From Pseudomonas fluorescens (GTDB lineage Bacteria; Pseudomonadota; Gammaproteobacteria; Pseudomonadales; Pseudomonadaceae): a DNA stretch of 64,000 bases. Location of the stretch: NCBI RefSeq assembly GCF_001902145.1, contig NZ_MRST01000024.1:1-64000 (forward strand). The letters run 5' to 3'. This document shows, in pieces, positions 45,004 through 52,376 of the stretch. The position numbers were made by a program, and so were the translations under genes. The notes beneath the pieces are model-generated. The model saw only the letters and a list, made by a program, of their open reading frames with translations. It was not told the origin of the DNA and did no database searches. The stretch's first letter is position 1. Every line of letters starts with the position of its first letter.

Positions 45004-47078
45004 ACGGATTTTTTACCGGCTTCCCGCCTGCTCGCGACTGGTTCTACGGGGTGCGTACCTTCGCCGCGTCGATGATCGCGCTGTATATCGCCATGCTCAT
45101 GCAAATGCCGCGTCCGTACTGGGCGATGGCCACGGTGTATATCGTCTCCAGCCCGTTTGTCGGGCCTACCAGTTCCAAAGCCCTGTACCGCGCCATCGGC
45201 ACCTTGATGGGCGCGGCGGCGGCGGTGCTGTTTGTGCCGATGTTCGTGCAGTCACCCTACATTCTCGTGGTGGTGATTGCGCTGTGGACCGGCACCTTGC
45301 TGTTCTTGTCCATGCACCTGCGCACCGCGAATAACTACGCCCTGATGCTGGCCGGCTACACCTTGCCGCTGATCGCCTTGCCGGTGGTGGATAACCCGTT
45401 GGCGGTCTGGGATGTGGCGGAGGCGCGTACCGAAGAAATCTTCCTGGGCATCGCGGTCGCGGCGGTGGTGGGCGCGATGTTCTGGCCTCGGCGCCTGATG
45501 CCGGTGTTCGATGGCTCGGTGGCCAAGTGGTTCAGCGACGCCCAGGTTTACAGCCAGCGCTTTCTCAGTCGCAAGGTCGACCCGGAAGAGGTCAGCAACT
45601 TGCGCGGCGGCATGGTCGCCACCTTCAATACCCTTGAGTTGATGATCGGCCAGTTGCCCCACGAAGGCGCGCGTCCGCAGACCGTGCGCAACACTAAAGA
45701 ACTGCGCGGGCGCATGATTCACCTGCTGCCAGTGATCGACGCTCTGGATGATGCGGTGTACGCCATTGAGCATCGGGCGCCGGAGTTTCTCGATCAGCTC
45801 ACGCCGCTACTGGAAGAGGCCAGCGCCTGGCTGCAAAGCACCACCGAAGCCGCGCCCCTGGAGCGCTGGCGCGAGCTGCGCGACAAGGTCGACGCCGCGC
45901 AACCCCAAGGCGAAGCGCTGGATGACCGTCATACGTTGCTGTTCTCCAACGCGCTGTACCGCCTGGGCGAATGGGTTGATCTGTGGCAAGACTGCCGCAG
46001 CTTGCAAGCCGCCATTCAGTGCGAAAGCCAGGACACCTGGCGCGCCGTTTACCGCCACTGGCGCCTGGGCCGGCTCACGCCGTTCCTCGACCGTGGGCTG
46101 ATGTTCTACTCGGCGTTCTCCACCGTCACCGCAATCATTGTCGCGTCGGTATTGTGGATTCTGCTGGGCTGGACCGACGGCGGCAGCGCCGTGATCCTCG
46201 CCGCCGTGGCGTGCAGCTTTTTCGCCTCGATGGACGACCCGGCACCGCAGATCTACCGGTTCTTTTTCTGGACCGCCATGTCGGTGCTGTTCGCCAGCCT
46301 GTACCTGTTTCTGGTGCTGCCCAACCTGCACGATTTCCCCATGCTGGTGCTGGCCTTCGCCGTGCCGTTTATCTGCATCGGCACCCTCACCGTGCAGCCA
46401 CGCTTCTACCTGGGCATGTTGCTGACGTTGGTCAATACGTCGTCCTTCATCAGTATCCAGGGCGCCTATGACGCGGACTTTCTCAACTTCGCCAACGTCA
46501 ACCTGGCCGGGCCCGTGGGCCTGCTGTTCGCGTTCGTGTGGACGTTGATCGCCCGACCCTTCGGCGCTGAATTGGCGGCCAAGCGCCTCACCCGTTTCAG
46601 CTGGCGCGACATCGTCAGCCTCACCGAGCCCGCCACCCTGGCCGAGCACCGGCACATGGCCGCACAAATGCTCGACCGCCTGATGCAACACCTGCCGCGC
46701 CTGGCCCTCACCGGGCAGGACACCGGCATTGCCTTGCGCGACCTGCGCGTGGCGCTGAACCTGCTCGACCTGCTGGCCTACTCGCCACGCATCCTCGGTG
46801 TGCCACGGGTGTTGCTCAACCAGGTGGTAGAAGGCGTGGGCGGTTACTTCAAGGCCTGCCTGAAGGCCGGTGAACGCTTGCCCGCGCCCAGCGGTCTGCT
46901 GATGACCCTGGACCGCACGCGTCGCGCCCTCAACGGCCAGGGCCTGCAAGACGAAGACGACACGCGCCTGCATCTGCTGCACGCCTTGGCCGGCCTGCGC
47001 CTGGCGCTGTTGCCAGGTGTGGAGTTCATTGGCGGTACAGAGATGGAAGCGCCGTTACCTGATGGAGCGCCTTTATGA
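45000..47078 (+). CDS. FUSC family inner-membrane transporter (fusaric-acid-resistance/AaeB-like)
   Basis: 692 residues, with a TTG start inside the marR stop. The typical FUSC layout is two sets of about five TM helices (residues 15-170 and 365-510), each followed by a long cytosolic helical domain. The N-terminal set includes YIAMLMQMPRPYWAMATVYI and VGPTSSKALYRAIGTLMGAA, the latter being the conserved FUSC motif. With the DUF1656, HlyD and NodT genes that follow, it makes a full aromatic-carboxylic-acid-type efflux pump. The actual substrate is unknown. Confidence 0.9.
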   Translation: MNGFFTGFPPARDWFYGVRTFAASMIALYIAMLMQMPRPYWAMATVYIVSSPFVGPTSSKALYRAIGTLMGAAAAVLFVPMFVQSPYILVVVIALWTGTLLFLSMHLRTANNYALMLAGYTLPLIALPVVDNPLAVWDVAEARTEEIFLGIAVAAVVGAMFWPRRLMPVFDGSVAKWFSDAQVYSQRFLSRKVDPEEVSNLRGGMVATFNTLELMIGQLPHEGARPQTVRNTKELRGRMIHLLPVIDALDDAVYAIEHRAPEFLDQLTPLLEEASAWLQSTTEAAPLERWRELRDKVDAAQPQGEALDDRHTLLFSNALYRLGEWVDLWQDCRSLQAAIQCESQDTWRAVYRHWRLGRLTPFLDRGLMFYSAFSTVTAIIVASVLWILLGWTDGGSAVILAAVACSFFASMDDPAPQIYRFFFWTAMSVLFASLYLFLVLPNLHDFPMLVLAFAVPFICIGTLTVQPRFYLGMLLTLVNTSSFISIQGAYDADFLNFANVNLAGPVGLLFAFVWTLIARPFGAELAAKRLTRFSWRDIVSLTEPATLAEHRHMAAQMLDRLMQHLPRLALTGQDTGIALRDLRVALNLLDLLAYSPRILGVPRVLLNQVVEGVGGYFKACLKAGERLPAPSGLLMTLDRTRRALNGQGLQDEDDTRLHLLHALAGLRLALLPGVEFIGGTEMEAPLPDGAPL

Positions 47079-47284
47079 TCGGTGACCTGGATATCAGCGG
47101 GGTGTTCCTGCCCACGCTGCTGGTGCTGATGGGCATTACTTATGTGTTGTTTCTGGTGGTGCACGGGCTGTTGACGCGCATGCACTTCTATCGCCTGGTC
47201 TGGCACCGGGCATTGTTCAATGTGGGGCTCTACGCGCTGTTGCTGGGCGCTGTGGACTCACTCAGTCGATATCTGATGACATGA
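47075..47284 (+). CDS. DUF1656 (AaeX-like) small membrane protein
   Basis: 69 residues with two TM helices (LPTLLVLMGITYVLFLVVHG and FNVGLYALLLGAVDSLS). It overlaps the FUSC gene and the HlyD gene by 4 bases each. DUF1656 proteins are constant partners of FUSC pumps; the molecular role is not established. Confidence 0.9.
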   Translation: MIGDLDISGVFLPTLLVLMGITYVLFLVVHGLLTRMHFYRLVWHRALFNVGLYALLLGAVDSLSRYLMT

Positions 47285-48171
47285 AAAAACCTTTTTTGAC
47301 TATCGGCCGTGTCGTCCTGACGTTGTTGGTCGTGAGTTTCGCGGTCGTCGTCGTGTGGCGCATGGTCATGTACTACATGTTTGCGCCCTGGACCCGTGAC
47401 GGCCACATCCGCGCCGACATCGTGCAGATTGCTCCGGACGTGTCCGGGCTGATTCAGCGCGTGGACGTGCGCGACAACCAGTTGGTGACCAAGGGCCAGG
47501 TGCTCTTCGCCGTTGACCAGGACCGCTTCAAGCTGGCCCTGCGCCAAGCCCAGGCCGCCGTGGCCGACCGCCAGGAAACCCTGGCCCAGGCAAGCCGCGA
47601 GTACAAGCGTAACCGGGGCCTGGGCAACCTGGTGCCCAGCGAGCAACTGGAAGAGAGCCAGTCCCGCGTTGCCCGCGCCCAATCGGCCCTGGCCGAAGCC
47701 CAGGTGGCGGTGGATTCCGCCCAGCTCAACCTCGACCGCTCGGTGATCCGCAGCCCCGTGGATGGCTACGTCAACGACCGCGCACCGCGTACCCAGGAAT
47801 TCGTCACCGCCGGGCGCCCGGTGCTGTCGGTGGTGGACAGCAATTCCTTTCACATCGACGGCTACTTCGAAGAGACCAAGCTCGACGGCATCCACGTCGG
47901 CATGGGCGTGGACATCCGTGTGATCGGCGACAACGCGCGCCTGCATGGCCACGTGCAGAGCATCGTCGCCGGGATCGAAGACCGCGACCGCAGCAGCGGC
48001 TCCAACCTGTTGCCCAACGTCAACCCGGCGTTCAGCTGGGTGCGCCTGGCCCAGCGGATCCCGGTGCGTATTGCCTTTGATGAAGTGCCGGCGGACTTTC
48101 GCATGATCGCCGGGCGCACCGCGACGGTGTCGATCATCGCCGATAAGGTCAAAGACGGGGACAAACCATGA
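47281..48171 (+). CDS. HlyD-type membrane fusion protein (AaeA-like)
   Basis: 296 residues: an N-terminal TM (VVLTLLVVSFAVVVVWRMVM), then FAPWTRDGHIRADIVQIAPD, the hallmark of AaeA/EmrA-like adaptors paired with FUSC pumps. A short hairpin (about 85-150) and the second lipoyl half (LDRSVIRSPVDGYVNDRAPR) follow. It bridges the FUSC protein and the outer-membrane channel. It has 4-base overlaps on both sides. Confidence 0.9.
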   Translation: MKKPFLTIGRVVLTLLVVSFAVVVVWRMVMYYMFAPWTRDGHIRADIVQIAPDVSGLIQRVDVRDNQLVTKGQVLFAVDQDRFKLALRQAQAAVADRQETLAQASREYKRNRGLGNLVPSEQLEESQSRVARAQSALAEAQVAVDSAQLNLDRSVIRSPVDGYVNDRAPRTQEFVTAGRPVLSVVDSNSFHIDGYFEETKLDGIHVGMGVDIRVIGDNARLHGHVQSIVAGIEDRDRSSGSNLLPNVNPAFSWVRLAQRIPVRIAFDEVPADFRMIAGRTATVSIIADKVKDGDKP

Positions 48172-49610
48172 AGCGGCTTCTGGCAACCGCTGCGTTAGGG
48201 TTGTTGCTGTCGGCCTGCCAGGTGGTGGGGCCCGATTACAAGCTGCCGGAACAGGCTGCGGTCAACCGTGGCGACCTGCAAGGGCCGATCATGGGCGAGG
48301 GCAGCAATGTGGTCTCGGCACCGGTGCCGGCCGATTGGTGGAAGTTGTATAAAGACCCGCGCCTGGACGAACTGGTGCGCCAGGCCATGGCCTCCAACAC
48401 CGACCTGCGCGTGGCCGCCGCCAACCTGCAGCGCTCGCGTTTCCAGGTGCAGCAAGCTGAGTCCGCTGGCGGCTGGAGTGCCGGCGCCAAGGCCGAGGCC
48501 CAGCGTTTGCAAGAGTCTGGCGAGGCCTTCCTGCTGCCGGACAAAGTCCCGGTCGGCAATATCGGCAGTGTCGGCATCACTACGTCTTACCAGTTCGACC
48601 TGTTCGGCACCTTGCAGCGTGGCATCGAAAGCGCCCAGGCCAGCGCCGACGCCGCCCAGGCTGCGGCGGATATCGCCCGCATCACCTTGGTGGCCGATGT
48701 GGTGCGTTCCTACACCCAGGTGTGCGCGGCCAACGAAGAGCTGGCGATTGCCAACGAGTCCCTCGACCTGCAAGCCCAGAGCACCAAGCTGACCCAGCGC
48801 CTGCGCGATGCCGGGCGTGGCGATGAGACCCAGGTGACCCGCTCGCAAACCCAATACAAATCCCTGCGCGCCGACATCCCGCGCTATGAAGCCTCACGTC
48901 AGGCCGGGCTGTTCCGGTTGTCGATGTTGCTGGCCAAACCTGTCGACCAGTTGCCCGCCGGCACCGGCACCTGCGCCGAGCTGCCACATATCGCTCAACT
49001 GCTGCCGGTGGGCGACGGTGCCGCGTTGCTCAAGCGCCGCCCGGATGTGCGCCAGGCTGAACGCCAATTGGCTGCCGCCACCGCACGTATCGGCGTGGCG
49101 ACCGGCGCGCTGTACCCGGATATCAGCATCGGCGCGACGGTCGGCACCGTTGGGTTGCTGGAGAACCTCGGTACGCCTGCCGCCAACCGTTGGGGCTTTG
49201 GCCCGATGATCAGTTGGACCGTACCGACCAACGGCGCCCGCGCCCGCGTGCATGAAGCCGAAGCCGCGACCCAGGGTGCGCTGGCCCACTTCGACGGCGT
49301 GGTGCTCAACGCCATCCGCGAAACCCAGACCGGCCTGGCGCAATACACTGCTGTGTTGCAACGCCGCGACGCCCTGGCCGAAGCCGAACAGTCGGCCCGC
49401 GAAGCGGCAGGCCAGACCCATCGCTTCTTTCAGGCTGGCCGCGAATCGTTCCTGGCCGACCTGCAAGCCACACGCACCTACACCGCTATGCGTGCACAAC
49501 TGGCGGCGGCCAACACCCAGGTTGCCATGAGCCAGATCGACCTGTTCCTGGCCCTGGGCGGCGGCTGGGAAAACGGACGAACGCAAGGGACAAAACCCGG
49601 CAAACCGTGA
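48168..49610 (+). CDS. NodT-family outer-membrane efflux lipoprotein (pump 2)
   Basis: 480 residues with a lipoprotein signal (LGLLLSAC, Cys17) and VVGPDYKLP after the cleavage site. The OEP repeats include RRPDVRQAERQLAAATARIG. It is the last gene of the MarR-FUSC-DUF1656-HlyD-NodT operon, and all five genes overlap by 4 bases. It is a paralogue of the channel at 36948, with the same length but clearly different sequence. Confidence 0.9.
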   Translation: MKRLLATAALGLLLSACQVVGPDYKLPEQAAVNRGDLQGPIMGEGSNVVSAPVPADWWKLYKDPRLDELVRQAMASNTDLRVAAANLQRSRFQVQQAESAGGWSAGAKAEAQRLQESGEAFLLPDKVPVGNIGSVGITTSYQFDLFGTLQRGIESAQASADAAQAAADIARITLVADVVRSYTQVCAANEELAIANESLDLQAQSTKLTQRLRDAGRGDETQVTRSQTQYKSLRADIPRYEASRQAGLFRLSMLLAKPVDQLPAGTGTCAELPHIAQLLPVGDGAALLKRRPDVRQAERQLAAATARIGVATGALYPDISIGATVGTVGLLENLGTPAANRWGFGPMISWTVPTNGARARVHEAEAATQGALAHFDGVVLNAIRETQTGLAQYTAVLQRRDALAEAEQSAREAAGQTHRFFQAGRESFLADLQATRTYTAMRAQLAAANTQVAMSQIDLFLALGGGWENGRTQGTKPGKP

Positions 49611-49688
49611 GGTGATTGCTATGCTTTCCTGGGTGAGGCCCGGTGGCGCCTCGCCCGACAAAGCTCGCGTTTGCTCATGGGGATGCCA

Positions 49689-50324
49689 ATGATGAAAAAC
49701 CCTTATGCTCCGGCTTTCTGGTGCGTGCTCTTTGCATTGGTCCTGCTATCGGCCGCGTATTTTTATGGCGTCATGCTCGCCCATCAACTCGACAAGGCCA
49801 TGGTGTTCCTTGATAGCGCCTGCCTGGTGATCGGCACCTTGTCCATTGGCGTGGTGGCCTGGGCGTCGTATCAAAACCAGCGGGTGAAGAAAAAGCTCCT
49901 CGAACAGGGCAAGACCCGCGTGGCGATCTGGGACACCAAGGTCGCCCTGCGCCGCGTCGAAACCGTGTTCGACCGCTATTTCTGGGGCAGCTACTGGCAG
50001 CCGGGGCGCACGTTCCAGGAAGTCATGGGCGACCTCACCGGCACGCCGCTGGAGAAAAGCCTCGAAGTCCTGAAAAAACAATGCGTGCTGCTGGATCGAC
50101 AGGTCGCCGACGGCAGGCATTGGCTGGATAACGCGCGGGAACTGTCCGACGTAGCCACGCAAATGGCCCGCGAGCGCTACCAGCTGGACTTTTGCGACCC
50201 CAAGGCCGATACCCCGGGCAATGCCGTGATCCACCGCGAGTTCGAGGTGTTGGTGTACACCTGGACCGCACGCTTGAAGAGTTTTGATCACCAGTTGGAT
50301 GAAGTCGAACAGGAATACTCCTGA
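49689..50324 (+). CDS. Two-TM membrane protein of unknown function
   Basis: About 211 residues. Two N-terminal TM helices (FWCVLFALVLLSAAYFYGVM and FLDSACLVIGTLSIGVVAWA) are followed by a cytosolic helical region rich in Arg and Glu. The frame opens with TTG at 49671 and offers Met codons at 49677, 49683, 49689 and 49692; those at 49689/49692 have GGGG upstream at a sensible distance. No family recognised. It stands alone between the efflux operon and a REP pair. Confidence 0.65.
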   Translation: MMKNPYAPAFWCVLFALVLLSAAYFYGVMLAHQLDKAMVFLDSACLVIGTLSIGVVAWASYQNQRVKKKLLEQGKTRVAIWDTKVALRRVETVFDRYFWGSYWQPGRTFQEVMGDLTGTPLEKSLEVLKKQCVLLDRQVADGRHWLDNARELSDVATQMARERYQLDFCDPKADTPGNAVIHREFEVLVYTWTARLKSFDHQLDEVEQEYS

Positions 50325-50413
50325 ACTCCTGCTGAACTGGTCCCTCTGAAAGGCTGGGCCGTTTACGCCCGCCAGTGCTAATCTTCCCCAGCCTTTGGCC
50401 ACACGGGCCACGA

Positions 50414-50515
50414 CTGTAGGAGCGAGCTTGCTCGCGAAAGACGCCAACGAGAACGCGCGCATTCTGAATGAACGCGGTGCCCATGCGTTCTTCGCGAGCA
50501 AGCTCGCTCCTACAG
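50414..50515. repeat. REP pair (class 1)
   Basis: CTGTAGGAGCGAGCTTGCTC and the inverse complement enclose about 50 bases in the gap before the YdgA-like gene. Same class as at 11634. Confidence 0.85.
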
Positions 50516-50576
50516 GAACCCCTACAGGGTTCAAGGAAGACAGCCCACTTCTCACAGGATTTGATCAGGTCACTTC

Positions 50577-52073
50577 ATGAATAAGCCAGCCGTTGTTTTC
50601 TTGGGTTTTGTTGTCGCCGTCGGCGCCGTCAGTGCGGGCGGTGCCTGGTACACCGGTAAACAACTGGAGCCGGTCCTGCAAACCGCTATCCAGAGCGCCA
50701 ATAAAGAACTGCAGACCTCCATGGCCGGCGTCGATGGCAGCGTGACCCTGGAGCTGGTGTCCCTGGACCGTGGCGTGTTCAGCAGCACCGCACACTATCG
50801 CCTCAAGGGCCAAGGCAGCGTGTTCGGCGAAGACAACCCGAACCCCGAGTTGCTGTTCGTCGACCATATCGAACACGGCCCGCTGCCGTTCTCGCGCCTG
50901 GTGACTCTCAAGTGGTTGCCAGTCATGGCCACCAGTCACTACGAACTGGAAAAGAACCCCACCACCGAAAAATGGTTCGCCGCCAGCAAAGACGTGTCGC
51001 CGCTCAAAGGCGTGGCGAATATCGGCTATAGCCGTTCGGTGAGCGGCAACATCGAATTGCTGCCCCTGGAATTCAAGGACGCCACCTCCTCGGTGAGCTT
51101 CTCCGGCGCCAACCTCAACTTCGACAGCAGCGCCGAGGGCCAGAAGGTCAAGGCCGAAGGCTTCATGAACAGCCTCAAAGTTGCCGCAGTGGACGCCGAA
51201 GGCGCACCGTTCGAAGCGCAACTGGCCGGCCTGACCGTCGCCAGCAACCTGGAAAAAACCACCTTCGGTTTCTACACCGGCCAGAACACCGTGGAGCTGA
51301 CCGACACCAAGGTCACCTTCGGTCCGCAGAAAGCCGTACTGACCCTCAAGGGTTTCGAGCAGAAAGATTCCAGCGAAACCAAGGACAACAACCTGGCTGG
51401 CCGCGTCGACTACAAGATCGACGAGATCGGCTACCAGGGCAAAGCGGTAGGCTCGGCCGCCATGGCCGTGAGCATGAAGAACGTCGACATTCCGGCGATG
51501 CTGGTGCTGACCAAGCTCTACCAGGACAAGATGCAACCGGTGCAAGCCGCCGCTGCTGCCGGTCAACCGGTGCCGGAGCTGCAAATGACCGAAGCCGAGC
51601 AAGCCCTGGCGGAAGCCAACGTCAACCAGGTGCTGGCCGCCAAGCCGCAACTGGCTGTGGAAAACCTGTCGCTCAAAACCACCCGTGGCGAAAGCAAGTT
51701 CAACCTGGTGGTGGACCTGACCAAGCCAACGTCCATGGAGCTGCCGCCGGTTGAACTGGGCAAGCAAATGGTCTCGCTGCTGGATGCCAACCTGACCCTG
51801 TCCAAGCCGATGATCAGCGACGTGGCGGCCCTGCAAGCCCAGGTGGGCGGCGTGACCGACCCGCAAGCCATCGAACAGCAATCGCAGATGGCGGCCGAGA
51901 TGGTCAGCAGCATGGCGGTCGGCACTCAACTGGCGACCCTGGTGGGCACCGACGTGGTTTCCAAGCTGCACTACGCCAACAACGAAGTGACCTTCAACGG
52001 CCAGAAGATGACCGTTGAGCAGTTCCTTAGCTTCGTAATGTCCAAGGTCGGTGCGGTCAGCGGCGCCCAATAA
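50577..52073 (+). CDS. YdgA/DUF945 family protein
   Basis: 498 residues with an N-terminal signal-anchor (AVVFLGFVVAVGAVSAGGAW) and the YTGKQLEPVLQTAIQSANKE segment that starts DUF945/YdgA proteins. A long beta-rich repetitive region (LELVSLDRGVFSSTAHYRL and similar) follows, and the conserved C-terminal block (LHYANNEVTFNGQKM) ends the protein. It should be attached to the inner membrane and face the periplasm. Function is not well defined. Single gene between two REP pairs. Confidence 0.85.
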   Translation: MNKPAVVFLGFVVAVGAVSAGGAWYTGKQLEPVLQTAIQSANKELQTSMAGVDGSVTLELVSLDRGVFSSTAHYRLKGQGSVFGEDNPNPELLFVDHIEHGPLPFSRLVTLKWLPVMATSHYELEKNPTTEKWFAASKDVSPLKGVANIGYSRSVSGNIELLPLEFKDATSSVSFSGANLNFDSSAEGQKVKAEGFMNSLKVAAVDAEGAPFEAQLAGLTVASNLEKTTFGFYTGQNTVELTDTKVTFGPQKAVLTLKGFEQKDSSETKDNNLAGRVDYKIDEIGYQGKAVGSAAMAVSMKNVDIPAMLVLTKLYQDKMQPVQAAAAAGQPVPELQMTEAEQALAEANVNQVLAAKPQLAVENLSLKTTRGESKFNLVVDLTKPTSMELPPVELGKQMVSLLDANLTLSKPMISDVAALQAQVGGVTDPQAIEQQSQMAAEMVSSMAVGTQLATLVGTDVVSKLHYANNEVTFNGQKMTVEQFLSFVMSKVGAVSGAQ

Positions 52074-52093
52074 ACCTGAAATGCGGTAAAAAA

Positions 52094-52183
52094 TGTGGGA
52101 GCGGGCTTGCTCGCGAAGACAGAGTGTCAGTCGATGATGTATGAACTGACAGACTGCTTTCGCGAGCAAGCCCGCTCCCACAG
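52094..52183. repeat. REP pair (class 2)
   Basis: TGTGGGAGCGGGCTTGCTCG and the inverse complement enclose about 45 bases. It starts 21 bases after the ydgA-like stop. Confidence 0.85.
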
Positions 52184-52271
52184 TTGTTTCTGCACATGGA
52201 AAAAAATCGTGATCATACAATTCTGAACAATTGTTCTGAATTGTACTTCCCCCTACTTCGCTAAGAGATAG

Positions 52272-52370
52272 TTCCTACAGGAAAGCTAGGTCGGGTCCCG
52301 AGACGCCGACACCCTGAAGCGTTTCGCTCAGGACCATCTATCGTTAGGGCTTTCCGTGTGTAAGGAAGCT
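52272..52370 (+). promoter_or_regulatory. Structured leader of pgaA with Shine-Dalgarno-sequestering hairpin
   Basis: Hand folding gives several stems. TTCC/GGAA lies at 52272-52283. An outer GGTC (52289-52292) pairs with GACC (52332-52335) and closes two adjacent hairpins: GGGT/ACCC (52293-52296 with 52311-52314) and TG(A)AGCG-TTT-CGCTCA (52315-52330). GCTTTC (52349-52354) pairs with GGAAGC (52364-52369), and that pairing covers the AAGGAA Shine-Dalgarno of pgaA. GGA triplets occur at 52280, 52331 and 52364. E. coli pgaA is controlled by CsrA through leader GGA sites, so Rsm control is a reasonable but unproven inference. No known riboswitch class was recognised. Confidence 0.45.
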
Positions 52371-52376
52371 CACGAT

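Noticed and set aside
52272-52340. c-di-GMP riboswitch (GEMM) upstream of pgaA
   Set aside because: The conserved GEMM sequence blocks, including the GGCAAACC-type core and tetraloop receptor, are absent.
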